The notes under the pieces: generated by a model
What the model was told of the DNA's origin: nothing
Databases searched by the model: none
What the model saw: the letters and a program-made list of their open reading frames with translations, nothing else
Position numbers and translations under genes: made by a program
Source of the DNA: Sandaracinaceae bacterium
Lineage (GTDB): Bacteria; Myxococcota_A; Polyangia; Polyangiales; Sandaracinaceae
DNA: 33,465 nt
Assembly: GCA_019694315.1 (NCBI GenBank)
Contig: JAIBCE010000047.1
Span: forward strand, 1 to 33,465
Direction: 5' to 3'
Part shown: piece after piece, positions 23,795 through 32,257 of the stretch
Position numbering within the stretch: the stretch's first letter is position 1
Layout of the letters: every line of letters begins with the position of its first letter

Positions 23795-25960
23795 ATGGCG
23801 ACACGCCTGCTCCATACTGCCGTCGTGTCTGATGCAGGCTGTCTCTCCGTCGTGCTCGTCTGGTCCGTGGCGCTCGGTGCGTGTGGAGGCGAAGGCTCGA
23901 CCGCGCCGGGCTCGTCGGTGAACGGGGCCCCCGCGGTGACGAGCGTCGCGCCCGTCGTCGAGCCCCCGCCCGCTCCTCCGCTCGATCCGTCGCGCGCGGT
24001 CGCGGTCGCGCACGGGGCGGCCTTCGGGTGTGCGCTCCGCGCCAACGGTCGTGTGGTGTGTTGGGGGAGCAACACCCAAGGGACACTCGGTCAGGGACAC
24101 ACCGATCCCGTGGAGGGCGCACGCGAGGTGATCGGTCTCGAGGATGCGATCGCGATGGCGGCGGGGGACTCCTCTGCGTGTGCGGTGCGCGCGGGAGGCG
24201 CGGTGGTGTGCTGGGGCGAGGGGCGGAGCGGCGAGCTCGGGGGCGAAGGCGAGCAGCACTCGGGCGGGCACCTCGTACCGATCTCGGAAGTGTCGGGCGC
24301 CGAGGCGATCTGGGCCGGCCTCTCTCGGTACTGCGTGAGGGTCGCGGAAGGTGTCATGTGCTGGGGCCGCCGTGATGCAGCGCTCGACGGCTCGCTTCCG
24401 CTCTCGTCCGACGCGACTCCACCGCACGAAGTCGCGCTCGAGGGCGTCGAGCGCATGCTGCTCGGCTGGCACCAGAACCACGCGTTCCTCCGCGACGGAC
24501 GCGTGCTCGTGTGGGGACCTGGGCCCGAGGCGCCCGTCGAGCTCGCGGGAGCACGCGCGGCGCTCTCGCGCTCCAGCGACGAATTCGTGGCTCGGATCGA
24601 CGGCACGGTCGTGCGCTCCACGAGCGGCGCCGCGCCGGTCGAGATCGAAGCGCTCCGCGGTGCACGTGAGCTCGTCGAGTGCGCGTCGCGCGTCGTGGGC
24701 CTCACCGACGACGGCCGTCTGCTCTCGTTCTCGCCCTACGACGACACGCCCGCATCGTTCGAGCGCGGAGACGATCTCGCTGCGCTCGCTCGAGGAGAGG
24801 GAGGCCTCGTCGCGCTCACACGCGCGGGCGGTGTGCGCATGTGGAGCCAGGCGGGCTCGACGGGACGGAGCTTCGTCGCGCACGACCTCGTGATGCCACC
24901 GACGGGCGTGGCCCCTGCCGCTCCGGCTCCGCCTACGGGCCCGCTGCCGTCCTGGTGCACGCTCGAGGTGCGTGCGGTGATGCCGCGCTCGGCCTCGAGT
25001 GTCAGGGAGCTCTGGGAGGCCGTGGGACGAGACCCGCGCGCCGACGATCCCCCGCCCGCCGACGACGCGGAGGCCCGCGCGTGGCTCTGCGAGAGCCTGC
25101 GCGGAAGCCTCTCCGGTTGTGCGCGCGGCGGTCCGATCACGTTCGCGAGGCCCAACTACGAAGGCACCGGGCTGGCGTGGATCGATGCCGACGGAACCGC
25201 TCGCTGGGTGGATCAGCTCGGGACCGTGAGTGACGGAACCGAAGAGGCCTCGTTCCTCGAGCGCGTGGAGGTACGGAGCTCCGCGACGCTCGAGGTCTCG
25301 TTCGAGTACTCCGAAGCGGAGCAGAGCTGCTTCGGAGAAGAGGGCGACGAGACGTGCGGGCTTAGCGAGGTGAGGCGCCGCGTCTTCGTCGTGCTCGGGC
25401 GTGGTGCGAGCGCGCTGGTCGCGGAGCTCGAGCTCGACGTGGACACGATGCGCGAGGTCGGCACGGGCCCCCCGGGCGGACTGCCCTCACCACGCATGCG
25501 CGTGGAGGACGACACCGTGGTCGTCGAGGCCTGCGGAGGCATCGCGAGGCGTCCCTTGCCCGAGCCGCCCGCTCCCGCGCCCTCGAGCGGTGCGGCCGGT
25601 CCCATCCCTGCCGCCGCCGCCGCCGTGCCGGAGGCGCCTGCGCCGATCCCCGAGCCTGCGCTCCCGCCGCCCTCGAGCGCCGACGTGGAGGCTGCCGCGC
25701 AGCAGTGTGGCAGTGGATTCGCGCGCATCGGGGCCGGCGATCTCCCCGGTGCGCGTCGTGAGATCGAGACCGCGCTCCGCGTCCTCGAGCGTGCCGAGGG
25801 CGAGCGCGCGCATCGTGCGCTCGGCGCGTGTCTCTACAACCTCGGACGCGTGGACGAAGGGGAGGGCGACCTCGGAGGCGCGCGCGCCGCGTACCGACGC
25901 TCCCTCGAGGTGCGACCCAACGCGACGGTGCAGGAGCGCCTTCGAGGCCTCGAGCCCTGA
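23795..25960 (+). CDS. Lipoprotein with RCC1-like repeats and C-terminal TPR segment
   Basis: A 721-residue surface protein. A lipoprotein signal ends in VALGAC followed by GGEG. A Pro/Ala linker leads to about six RCC1-type blades (residues about 55-370), the first two with the myxobacterial signature CALRANGRVVCWGSN and CAVRAGGAVVCWGEG; later blades degrade. A middle domain of unknown fold (about 380-600) contains several Cys and acidic stretches. A Pro-rich spacer precedes about 85 residues of TPR-like helices (GDLPGARREIETALRVL, LYNLGRVDEGEGDLGGARAAYRRSLEV). The start is uncertain: ATG at 23795, GTG at 23786, or GTG at 23825, which has CATACT six bases upstream. Function unknown; probably binding on the cell surface. 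Confidence 0.8.
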   Translation: MATRLLHTAVVSDAGCLSVVLVWSVALGACGGEGSTAPGSSVNGAPAVTSVAPVVEPPPAPPLDPSRAVAVAHGAAFGCALRANGRVVCWGSNTQGTLGQGHTDPVEGAREVIGLEDAIAMAAGDSSACAVRAGGAVVCWGEGRSGELGGEGEQHSGGHLVPISEVSGAEAIWAGLSRYCVRVAEGVMCWGRRDAALDGSLPLSSDATPPHEVALEGVERMLLGWHQNHAFLRDGRVLVWGPGPEAPVELAGARAALSRSSDEFVARIDGTVVRSTSGAAPVEIEALRGARELVECASRVVGLTDDGRLLSFSPYDDTPASFERGDDLAALARGEGGLVALTRAGGVRMWSQAGSTGRSFVAHDLVMPPTGVAPAAPAPPTGPLPSWCTLEVRAVMPRSASSVRELWEAVGRDPRADDPPPADDAEARAWLCESLRGSLSGCARGGPITFARPNYEGTGLAWIDADGTARWVDQLGTVSDGTEEASFLERVEVRSSATLEVSFEYSEAEQSCFGEEGDETCGLSEVRRRVFVVLGRGASALVAELELDVDTMREVGTGPPGGLPSPRMRVEDDTVVVEACGGIARRPLPEPPAPAPSSGAAGPIPAAAAAVPEAPAPIPEPALPPPSSADVEAAAQQCGSGFARIGAGDLPGARREIETALRVLERAEGERAHRALGACLYNLGRVDEGEGDLGGARAAYRRSLEVRPNATVQERLRGLEP

Positions 25961-26113
25961 GAGATGGAGAAAGAATCTCCGACTTCGAATCGGGCCGCGG
26001 GGGAGGGGGTCCGATGCTCAGACATACTCGGCCTTCGGCCTGCGTAACTCGCCCTGGACCCCCCGCCCCCGCGTCCCTTCGGCTCTCGAGTCGATTGTTT
26101 CTCGGTCTCTGAG
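25957..26113. repeat. Long imperfect inverted repeat between convergent genes
   Basis: The arms are 25957-26012 and 26056-26113. Read inward, both start CT(G/C)AGAGA, then GAGAAA(G/C)AATC, then GACT(T)CGA, and end in a G-rich block closing in GGGGTCC. They pair over most of 57 bases with a few mismatches and short bulges. A loop of about 43 bases holds its own small hairpin GGCC-TTC-GGCC (near 26030). The left arm begins on the stop codon of the RCC1 gene; the right arm ends 29 bases before the stop of the membrane-protein gene. It may be a bidirectional terminator or a MITE/REP-like element. Confidence 0.75.
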
Positions 26114-26142
26114 AGCACGGCGCGCCGCGGCAATGCGCGCGA

Positions 26143-28707
26143 TCAGCGGATGATCGCGTCGAAGCAGAAGTGATGGCGGCCGGGCGCGCCGCCGTCGATC
26201 TCGAGGCGCAGGGGGCCTTGGCCCGAGAGTGGGTACGACGCGCTCTCCCAGTGTCGGCCGTTGGGGATCTCGAGCGTGCCGAGGTCCGCCTCGCCGGCGA
26301 ACGCGCGCACGGTGATCGGGGCTCCGTCGCCGCGCTGCCATGCGTCGTCGGAGACGCCTGCGCCGAGCTCGAGCGTGCCCGTGGTGGGCGCGTGCGGGAG
26401 CTCGACCACGAGCACGCCGTGCGAGGGCGGGCCCGACGAGATGCACGAGCGGAACCAGCCATCCACGCAGCTCGGCTCGGCCGCGAGGCTCACACCGGCC
26501 TCCACGCAGTGAGGCGCGCCGCCCGTGCACGGCTCGATCGGCGCGTCGGAGGAGGCGCGATGCGACATGGACACCTCGTCGAGGTGATAGGCCACGTGGT
26601 AGCCGCGGAGCGCGCGCGCGGTGAGCAGCGCGAAGCCGAGGACCGGCAGCACGAGCGCGAGGTGTGCCCAGTGCGTGCTCAGGAAGAGACGCGGCCGCTC
26701 CGGCACGCGTCGCCACGGCGACGCGATCGCGGTGACGAGGCGTGAACGCAGCGCCCGCACCCGCGGAGGCCAGCGATCCTCGAGCGCGTACGCGAGCACG
26801 ATCGCGAGGCCGAGCAGCGTGCCGAGCCAGCCGAGCACACCGCGTGCGCCGAGGCCCTCGTATCGGACCTCTACGCGCTCGGTGCCGTCGGGGATCGCGA
26901 GCCGCATGAGGCGGAGGTGCGGGCTGTCGACGACGCGCTCGAGCGCGATCGGGATCTCGTGGCCGTCGGCGTACGCATGCATCGGTGGCGCGTAGGCGCG
27001 TCGCACGACGACCTCGCGCGCCCCGTTCGGACGGAACACGACGCGCGAGGTCTCGTAGTGCTCCACGACCGGGTGCGCGTCGCCGTCGAGATCCGACACC
27101 GTCTCGCTCGACCAACCCTGGAGCTCGTAGATCCTCGCCTGGCCGAGCGTCGTGATCAGCGTCGTCTCGGAGCGCAGCGGGAAGGGCAGGTCCGCGAAGC
27201 CGACCACGTAGCGCACGTTGATCGCGCGCAGCGCGTCGGGGTCCGTGCCGTCGGAGGTGTTGCGGAACGCCTCGCCCACGAGCACGCCCGTGATGTGCCC
27301 GGGCACGTGCGTGTAGGCAGGCGAGGCCTGCCCGAGGTGCGTGCCCTCGTGGAACCAGAACACGCGGTAGAAGCCCGCGTCGCGATCCTCGTTCACGCGC
27401 CGCTCACGCACCCAGCGCCACGCGTCCTGCCAGCTCGACCACTCCCCGAGCGTGTTCGTGGAGGTGTACTCGCGCTCGATCACGAGCGACGAGAAGGCCT
27501 CGGGGGCGCGCACCAGAAACGGCGCGAGCGCGGCGAGCGAGAGCGCGAGGCCGAGCTTGCCGCGCGTGGTGCCGAGCCATCGCTCCTGCGAGCGCCAGAG
27601 GCGCTGGGCGAGATCCCCGATCACCACGCCCGCGAGCGCGAACGCGATGGGCTTGGCGATCGTCATCATGCGCGGGAACACGATGCGCCCGAGCGACGGC
27701 ATGATGCGCAGCATGTCGGGGCCGAGGAGCCAGCCCGGTGAGCCGAGGATCATGGCCACGAGCGCAGCGCCCGCGAGCGCGCGACGGCGGGGCTCTCCGG
27801 TGAAGAGGCCGTAGCCGAGGCCGAGCGCCGTGAGCACGCTCGTCCAGTGGCCGCCGCGGAGGATGCCCTCGCCGGTGAGGAAGCGGTGCCCGATGTCGGG
27901 CGTGCCTGCGTAGAGCTGGCCGTGGTCGTCGAGCCATGCCGTGAAGCCGAACATCGGCAGGAGCCACCACAGCGAGATCAGGCCTGCGACACCGAGGATG
28001 GGGACGAGCTTCCGGAGATCGGCGCGGAGATCGGTCTCGGTGCTCGTCATGCGCACGAGCACCAGCGCGGGGAGCACGCTGCCGATCGCGAGCAGCGTCG
28101 CCTGGTGCGAGAAGAGCGCGACGCCGATCCAGAGCATCGCCCAGCTCGCGTGCTTCTTCGCGCCACCATCGAGGAATTGGAGCAGATCCGCGATGCCCAC
28201 GAAGAACGCCGCGATCGCGAGCGACATCGGCCACACGCCGTACTGCACCTCGTAGAACCAGCCGCCCTCGCTGTGATCGCCGAAGTCCGCGAGGTAGATC
28301 ACGCCCGCGATCATCGAGCCCAGCACCCCGGAGCGGAGCACGCGCGCGAGCCGGTAGACCGAGAGCGCCACGAGCACGCGGAACACGACGATCGTGATCG
28401 CGTAGGTCTGCGTCCAGGCCAGGTGCTGCGTGAAGACGCGGACGACGAGGATCAGCAGCGTGCCGGTTGCGGTGTAGACCGTGTTGAGCGGGACGCCGTT
28501 CTCGACGAGATCGGTCCAGCCACGGAGCGACGGGAGCATCTCCCACGTGAGGATCGCCTTGCCCAGATGGCTGCCGTGGTCCCACGTGATCGGGGGCGAC
28601 AGATCGTGCGAGAGGCCGGGCCAGAGCTGGGCGATCGCGATCGCCACGAGCACGAGCACCGACACGAGATCCCACACGCGGGAGCGGTCGTTCGAAGAGG
28701 GATCCAT
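26143..28707 (-). CDS. Large polytopic membrane protein, YfhO/GT-C-like, with C-terminal soluble domain
   Basis: An 854-residue protein with about 12 hydrophobic segments. The first (WDLVSVLVLVAIAIAQLWPGL) is followed by an outside loop with DHGSHLGK, and acidic residues near the first loop recall GT-C glycosyltransferases and YfhO-type proteins. More helices run to about residue 425, then a soluble stretch, one helix near 640 and one near 695 (LALVLPVLGFALLTARAL). The last 130 residues are a Cys-containing beta-sandwich-like domain that could bind sugar. Predicted role: transfer of a lipid-linked sugar to an envelope polymer, or flippase support; this is inference. Candidate -10 TAGGGT lies 12 bases upstream of the start. 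No partner glycan genes are adjacent. Confidence 0.75.
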   Translation of the reverse strand: MDPSSNDRSRVWDLVSVLVLVAIAIAQLWPGLSHDLSPPITWDHGSHLGKAILTWEMLPSLRGWTDLVENGVPLNTVYTATGTLLILVVRVFTQHLAWTQTYAITIVVFRVLVALSVYRLARVLRSGVLGSMIAGVIYLADFGDHSEGGWFYEVQYGVWPMSLAIAAFFVGIADLLQFLDGGAKKHASWAMLWIGVALFSHQATLLAIGSVLPALVLVRMTSTETDLRADLRKLVPILGVAGLISLWWLLPMFGFTAWLDDHGQLYAGTPDIGHRFLTGEGILRGGHWTSVLTALGLGYGLFTGEPRRRALAGAALVAMILGSPGWLLGPDMLRIMPSLGRIVFPRMMTIAKPIAFALAGVVIGDLAQRLWRSQERWLGTTRGKLGLALSLAALAPFLVRAPEAFSSLVIEREYTSTNTLGEWSSWQDAWRWVRERRVNEDRDAGFYRVFWFHEGTHLGQASPAYTHVPGHITGVLVGEAFRNTSDGTDPDALRAINVRYVVGFADLPFPLRSETTLITTLGQARIYELQGWSSETVSDLDGDAHPVVEHYETSRVVFRPNGAREVVVRRAYAPPMHAYADGHEIPIALERVVDSPHLRLMRLAIPDGTERVEVRYEGLGARGVLGWLGTLLGLAIVLAYALEDRWPPRVRALRSRLVTAIASPWRRVPERPRLFLSTHWAHLALVLPVLGFALLTARALRGYHVAYHLDEVSMSHRASSDAPIEPCTGGAPHCVEAGVSLAAEPSCVDGWFRSCISSGPPSHGVLVVELPHAPTTGTLELGAGVSDDAWQRGDGAPITVRAFAGEADLGTLEIPNGRHWESASYPLSGQGPLRLEIDGGAPGRHHFCFDAIIR

Positions 28708-28829
28708 CGAAGCGGCGCGACCCTATCAGCGGGTCTCGGTCGCGTCACGGCGTGGGAGGTGACGCCCGTGAATTCGTCGGCGTCCTCGAGGAGCGCGGCC
28801 GCCGTCGCGACGGCCCTACGACCGCCGCG

Positions 28830-28835
28830 TATCCT
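28830..28835 (+). promoter_or_regulatory. Candidate -10 element of the propeller-like gene
   Basis: TATCCT, 11 bases before the ATG at 28847, with no Shine-Dalgarno sequence. Confidence 0.4.
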
Positions 28836-28846
28836 CTCGCACTGCC

Positions 28847-29974
28847 ATGGACCGCCGCCCCCGCTTCGATCTCGAGCGCCGCATCCCCCTGCCGACCTCG
28901 CCGCGTGATCGGAGCCGCGTCTCCTACGCGGTTCGTGACATCGTCCCGCTCGACGCGGTGGACCCGCGCGTGCTCGTGAGCGTCGGCAGCGGGCTCGTCG
29001 CGTTGCTCGACGTGGAGCGGTGCGAGGTGACGCAGGTGCTCCGCGAAGCGGAGAGGACGGGCGGTGCTGCGACGCGTGTCGGCGCGATCGCGGGTGGTCG
29101 CGTCGTGATGTGGGGCGACGAGCTCGTCGAGGCGCTGGATCTCGCGACTGGCGCCTCGCTCTGGACGGCGGCCGAGGGCGACCACAGCCTCGACCTCAGC
29201 GAGGGCGAGTGCTTCGTCCCCGTGGGCTCCGACGTCATTCGCCTGCCCAACGGCTACGTGCTCGATCTGCGCGACGGCGAGCTCGTCTCCGTCGAGCCTA
29301 CCGACGGGCTGACCCGCGATGACCTCGAAGCGTGGTGGGTCGCGACGCCCGATCCGTTGCGCGGACTGCTGGTCGCGCTCAACGGTCACCTCTGGCGCTG
29401 GGACCCGTCCGACACGGTCCGTCCCTTCGAGCGCCGCGGCGTCGTGCCCGCCGACGCGCGAGCGCTGAAGCGCCACGGCGACGCGCTCTACCTCGTCGCG
29501 GGCGACGGGAGCCTCTGGCGCATGGAGCGGACCGACCGGCCCGCGAAGCGCCTGAGCGATGCCCTCTTCGACGCTGCCCACCGACGGGTCGTCGATGCGC
29601 GGCTCACGTTCATCCCCGAGGTTCCGTTCTTGAAGACGCAGGGGCCCGCCGTCGCGATGGCGCTCAGCACCGACGGAGTCGCAGACCGCTCGTGGCGCGA
29701 GCTCCTCGTGACATGGGAGGTCGGCGCGACCGAGGCCCCACGCGTTCGGTTCGACATGGAGTGGTGGTTCGGCGCGCGGCTCGGGCCCGTCGTGCTCGAC
29801 CACGACACGCTCGTCTTCGACCTCGCTGGGGCGCTCTGCGTCGGCAACCCGCGCTCGTCGTTCCGCACGCCGCTCGTCGCATCGACGCACGACGCGTCGG
29901 CACTCGCGTTTCATCGCGACCGGCTCCTCGTGGGCGACCGCGACTGCCTCCGCGTCGTGCCGCTCGCCACGTAG
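28847..29974 (+). CDS. Cytoplasmic beta-propeller-like protein of unknown function
   Basis: A 375-residue soluble protein without signal peptide or membrane helix. Repeated four-strand units of WD40/PQQ type are visible: VLVSVGSGLVALLDVERCEV, GRVVMWGDELVEALDLATGASLWTA, LVALNGHLWRWDP, GDALYLVAGDGSLWRMER and DTLVFDLAGALCVGN. The 'LDLATGASLWTA' unit is close to PQQ-dehydrogenase-like blades, but no cofactor ligands can be assigned. Such proteins are usually binding scaffolds. The TAG stop at 29972-29974 is followed in the same frame by another open stretch (see 30023-30589). Confidence 0.7.
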   Translation: MDRRPRFDLERRIPLPTSPRDRSRVSYAVRDIVPLDAVDPRVLVSVGSGLVALLDVERCEVTQVLREAERTGGAATRVGAIAGGRVVMWGDELVEALDLATGASLWTAAEGDHSLDLSEGECFVPVGSDVIRLPNGYVLDLRDGELVSVEPTDGLTRDDLEAWWVATPDPLRGLLVALNGHLWRWDPSDTVRPFERRGVVPADARALKRHGDALYLVAGDGSLWRMERTDRPAKRLSDALFDAAHRRVVDARLTFIPEVPFLKTQGPAVAMALSTDGVADRSWRELLVTWEVGATEAPRVRFDMEWWFGARLGPVVLDHDTLVFDLAGALCVGNPRSSFRTPLVASTHDASALAFHRDRLLVGDRDCLRVVPLAT

Positions 29975-30022
29975 CGGCGCTCACGACGGAGCGGGGCGAC
30001 ACGACCAACAAACCTGTCGCGC

Positions 30023-30589
30023 GTGCAGCCGTTCGAGGGAGGGGTCGTCGCCCTTGTCTCCGCGAGCGACGGTTCGAGGCGGAGCATCATCCGGATCGCG
30101 GCCGACGGGACCGTTGTTCATGCACCACGAGAGTTCGGGATGGGCACGCCGATCGATCTCGATGCCGAGCCTGCGTTCAGCACCGCACTCGCTGCCGACG
30201 AGCGGGGATTCACGGTTGCGCTTGCAGTCGGATCGGACGCTACTCCCATCCGCGTGACCCGTTACGACTGGACGGGATTCCAGCAGTACACGACCCTGTT
30301 CACGGATACACGTTCGACCGACGTGCTGCTCCTCGCTCGACCGGACACCGTGGGCGGCACCTACGTTCTGCTTCTCGGTACTCGACGCACGTCCTACCAG
30401 CACGTAGATGCGTTTGGACGTCTCGCGGGGTTTCGGAGAACGATGAGCTGTCCGTCTGGGCTGAACGTCGAGGAGAACGTCCTCTACGACCGCGAGTCTT
30501 TGGACGGTGGGATCGCACGTGGGAGTGGAGACGCTGGTCCGAGTTCGGACGCCGACGACACGGGAGAAATCGACGGTGGGGTTCGATGA
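30023..30589 (+). CDS. Orphan ORF with Asp/Gly-rich tail, possibly 5'-truncated
   Basis: A possible 188-residue product from a GTG with no ribosome binding site. It lies in the same frame as the propeller gene, with only one TAG (29972-29974) between them and 16 open codons after it. The first 150 residues look beta-rich (VVALVSASDGSRRSIIRIAADGTVV, LLLARPDTVGGTYVLLLG), and the end DAGPSSDADDTGEIDGG is like tails of Polyangia envelope proteins, yet no signal peptide is present. Third-position G/C is lower than in upstream genes. I read it as the 3' part of a surface-protein gene that lost its 5' end by deletion. Its stop overlaps the next ORF start (ATGA). Confidence 0.45.
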   Translation: MQPFEGGVVALVSASDGSRRSIIRIAADGTVVHAPREFGMGTPIDLDAEPAFSTALAADERGFTVALAVGSDATPIRVTRYDWTGFQQYTTLFTDTRSTDVLLLARPDTVGGTYVLLLGTRRTSYQHVDAFGRLAGFRRTMSCPSGLNVEENVLYDRESLDGGIARGSGDAGPSSDADDTGEIDGGVR

Positions 30590-30807
30590 ATACTGTGCGC
30601 CGCACCTGGGGACCGCTTCGAGGCACGCCGATCGACAACATCGGACAAGAGGAGCAAGTCGCTTCCTGTTGTGAGCTGAGCGCTCGCCACGGATGCGTCA
30701 GCACCTTCGACTTCGTGATCCTCGACGACATCGGCTACGTGCAGCAGTCCGCCGACGAGGCCTGTAGTTGTCGTCGGCCGGCGGTTCTAGATTGGTTGAC
30801 GTCCCGC
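30586..30807 (+). pseudogene. IstB-like (IS21 helper ATPase) fragment
   Basis: Within an open frame starting at 30586, the stretch encoded at about 30706-30762 (FDFVILDDIGYVQQSADEA) matches the Walker B region of IstB, the ATPase partner of IS21 transposases (typically ILDDxGYxxxSxEEA). The Walker A part upstream and the 'ERYERRS...TSN' part downstream are missing, and neighbouring text is unrelated. This is a relic of a former IS21-type insertion, not a working gene. No terminal inverted repeats were found around it. Confidence 0.6.
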
Positions 30808-30942
30808 ATGAAGTACGTGGCGACCATCTTCGACAAGAAGGGCCTCGCCCGCCTGCTCCGCGCGAAGGGCCTACCCCACTGCATCGCGCCCAGCCGCCCC
30901 GCACGCGGGCCGCCGCAACGCGACTTCGACTTCGGACCCTGA
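30808..30942 (+). pseudogene. C-terminal remnant of a transposase (IS91/IS801-like)
   Basis: Forty-four codons from an ATG to a TGA, continuous with the frame above. The text starts MKYVATIFDKKGLARLLRAK and ends PARGPPQRDFDFGP. This follows the pattern 'MKYVA-I-...-LL-..GLP...PARxPPQxxxDF' that I recall from the ends of IS91-type transposases in myxobacteria. Without the catalytic part it is a dead fragment. The family call rests on memory and needs a search. Confidence 0.45.
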
Positions 30943-31155
30943 TCGCCGCCACGGTGCGAGGAGCGCGTGCCAGGGCATACGTGTGCCCGCAACACGGCTC
31001 CCGAGCCTCGAGCGAGCCCCCGACGACCGCGGCCTGCCCGATCCGCTCGACGCGAGCCCCCGCATGACCCGCCGTGACCGTTCCCTGACCCGCGAACGTG
31101 TGCTCGATCGCGATTGACATGCCCGTTCCAGGTTTCGGGGCGCCGTTTGTACCGA
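30943..31155. other. No gene recognised
   Basis: A 213-base stretch between relics. Frames on both strands have mixed composition without family text. A TTGACA occurs at 31114 but has no -10 partner at a normal distance. Confidence 0.5.
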
Positions 31156-31290
31156 CTACGCTCCCCCTGCTTCGACGGGAATGAGCGGATCGTTCGTACA
31201 CTGCACGGACAGCGCGGGGATCGTGACCCGGGGCAGGAGGGGGCGGAGGTCGCTCCGGAGCACGAGCTCCGTGAGGCGATGCGTGAAGCT
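31156..31290 (-). pseudogene. Fragment of an RsbQ/KAI2-like alpha/beta hydrolase
   Basis: The minus-strand frame ending in a TAG at 31156-31158 reads (31290 downward) SFTHRLTELVLRSDLRPLLP then RVTIPALSVQCTNDPLIPVE. This matches the region before and around the catalytic Asp of RsbQ-type hydrolases (consensus: S/D-x-R-x-L-x-x-V-x-VP-x-L-x-x-QC-x-x-D-x-I-x-P). The nucleophile Ser region upstream and the catalytic His segment downstream are not found in any frame. RsbQ partners RsbP in stress signalling in Bacillus; here only this piece remains. Confidence 0.6.
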
Positions 31291-31793
31291 CGGGTCACTC
31301 GGCGCGGACGGCCTCGCTCTACAGCGTGCGCGGCCTCGGATCCGACGCGAGCGCGCGAAGCCTCATCACCAACGCTCGAGCGCCGCCGACAGGTGCTCGT
31401 GTGCTCGCGGATGGTGCTGGGCGAGCTCACCTCGAAGCCTGCGTGCTGGACGACGAGCCGCATGGCTCCTCGCGCTCGCGCCTCCGGCCTGGCGCCCTGC
31501 GCCGCCAGGCCGCCGCCACTTCGCCAGCCGAGGCCCGTTTTCCCCGTAGTTCGCGTGCCGTAGGACCGTACCGGGGCTTGCAGGGGCGCTCCGCGTGCCC
31601 CCTCGCCCCGAGAGAGCTCGCGGCCTCTCGAGCCTCGCTCGAGAGGACACCTCTCCGCACGACCCGCAAGACACGGCGCTGCATCGCCTCGTGCGCGAGC
31701 ACCTCGAGGCGCGCGGGCCCCGCTCGGCGGTGCTCTGGGCCCCGCTCGGCGCCTCGAGGGCGCAGCTCACCGGCCCGGCGCGCTCGCGGCCGG
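31291..31793. other. Degenerate region without recognisable gene
   Basis: About 500 bases with G/C-rich open frames on both strands, none with family text, a ribosome binding site or consistent codon bias. It may contain decayed upstream parts of the hydrolase fragment. I see no repeat or structured element in it. Confidence 0.5.
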
Positions 31794-31997
31794 TCAGAAG
31801 TCGTAGGCCTCGACCCGCATCGAACAGCGGCGCGTCTCGGCCTGCGTCCGGGAGGGAGAAGGCATCGGGCGGCACCGCCGCGTCGCGTGGCCAGGTCACG
31901 TCGCCGGGAAACCACGCGTCCAGGCGCGCTCGTGCGACAGCCAACAGCCGGCAAGCACCGGCGAGAACGTGGCAAAGAGGGTGAGCGCTCGGTTCAT
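31794..31997 (-). pseudogene. Broken lipoprotein gene
   Basis: The ATG at 31997 opens a lipoprotein signal, MNRALTLFATFSPVLAGC, followed by WLSHERA, text seen in short Polyangia lipoproteins. This frame hits a TGA at 31896. The next frame continues sensibly from the same point (DAWFPGDVTWPRDAAVPPDA, then a PDAG-type linker), and the original frame resumes near the end (CSMRVEAYDF, TGA at 31794). This pattern fits two compensating indels in a gene of about 68 codons, or one frameshift with chance similarity at the end. No Shine-Dalgarno sequence; a hairpin sits on the start. Confidence 0.5.
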
Positions 31998-32013
31998 GAC
32001 GACTTCGTCGTCA
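31997..32013. repeat. Perfect hairpin at the start of the broken lipoprotein gene
   Basis: TGACGAC-TTC-GTCGTCA: seven-base perfect stem, three-base loop. It touches the ATG of the minus-strand relic and could hide its start in mRNA, or be part of the hairpin-rich stretch that follows. Confidence 0.5.
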
Positions 32014-32257
32014 CGAGTCTCGTCGATTTCCAATCTCGGAGTCGATGGAACATGCGGTTCGGCACCTCCTTCCGCGTCGTGCTCTCGAGATGAGCCCAAC
32101 ACGTGAGCGGGGTCGCGACGGGAGTTGCTGCTTGAGACTCTCCGTCTCGGAGATGAAGAGAGAGGCACGCGTCGCGATGCGTCGAGCGCAGTGTGGCCGT
32201 CTCGCGTCCTTCGCGTCCCCGAGTCGCCCCAACACTGATTCGAGAGTCACCGCGTCT
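32014..32257. other. Non-coding stretch with small hairpin
   Basis: No coding frame is convincing. A short hairpin CTCCG-TCT-CGGAG lies at 32140-32152. The GC content is lower than in flanking genes. The stretch leads into the hairpin array at 32258-32328 and may belong to the same intergenic element. Confidence 0.45.

Noticed and set aside
22316..24883. An 855-codon minus-strand frame across the third radical SAM gene and the RCC1 lipoprotein
   Set aside because: Spans two well-supported plus-strand genes and lacks recognisable motifs.
31114..31150. TTGACA as a -35 box, with TTTGTA downstream
   Set aside because: The spacing is about 25 bases, too long for sigma70, and no gene follows on that strand.
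31366..31500. Minus-strand text GELAQHHPRAHEHLSAALERW as the end of a real gene
   Set aside because: Looks helical, but the frame upstream is low-quality sequence without a start signal or family motif; too little to support a gene.
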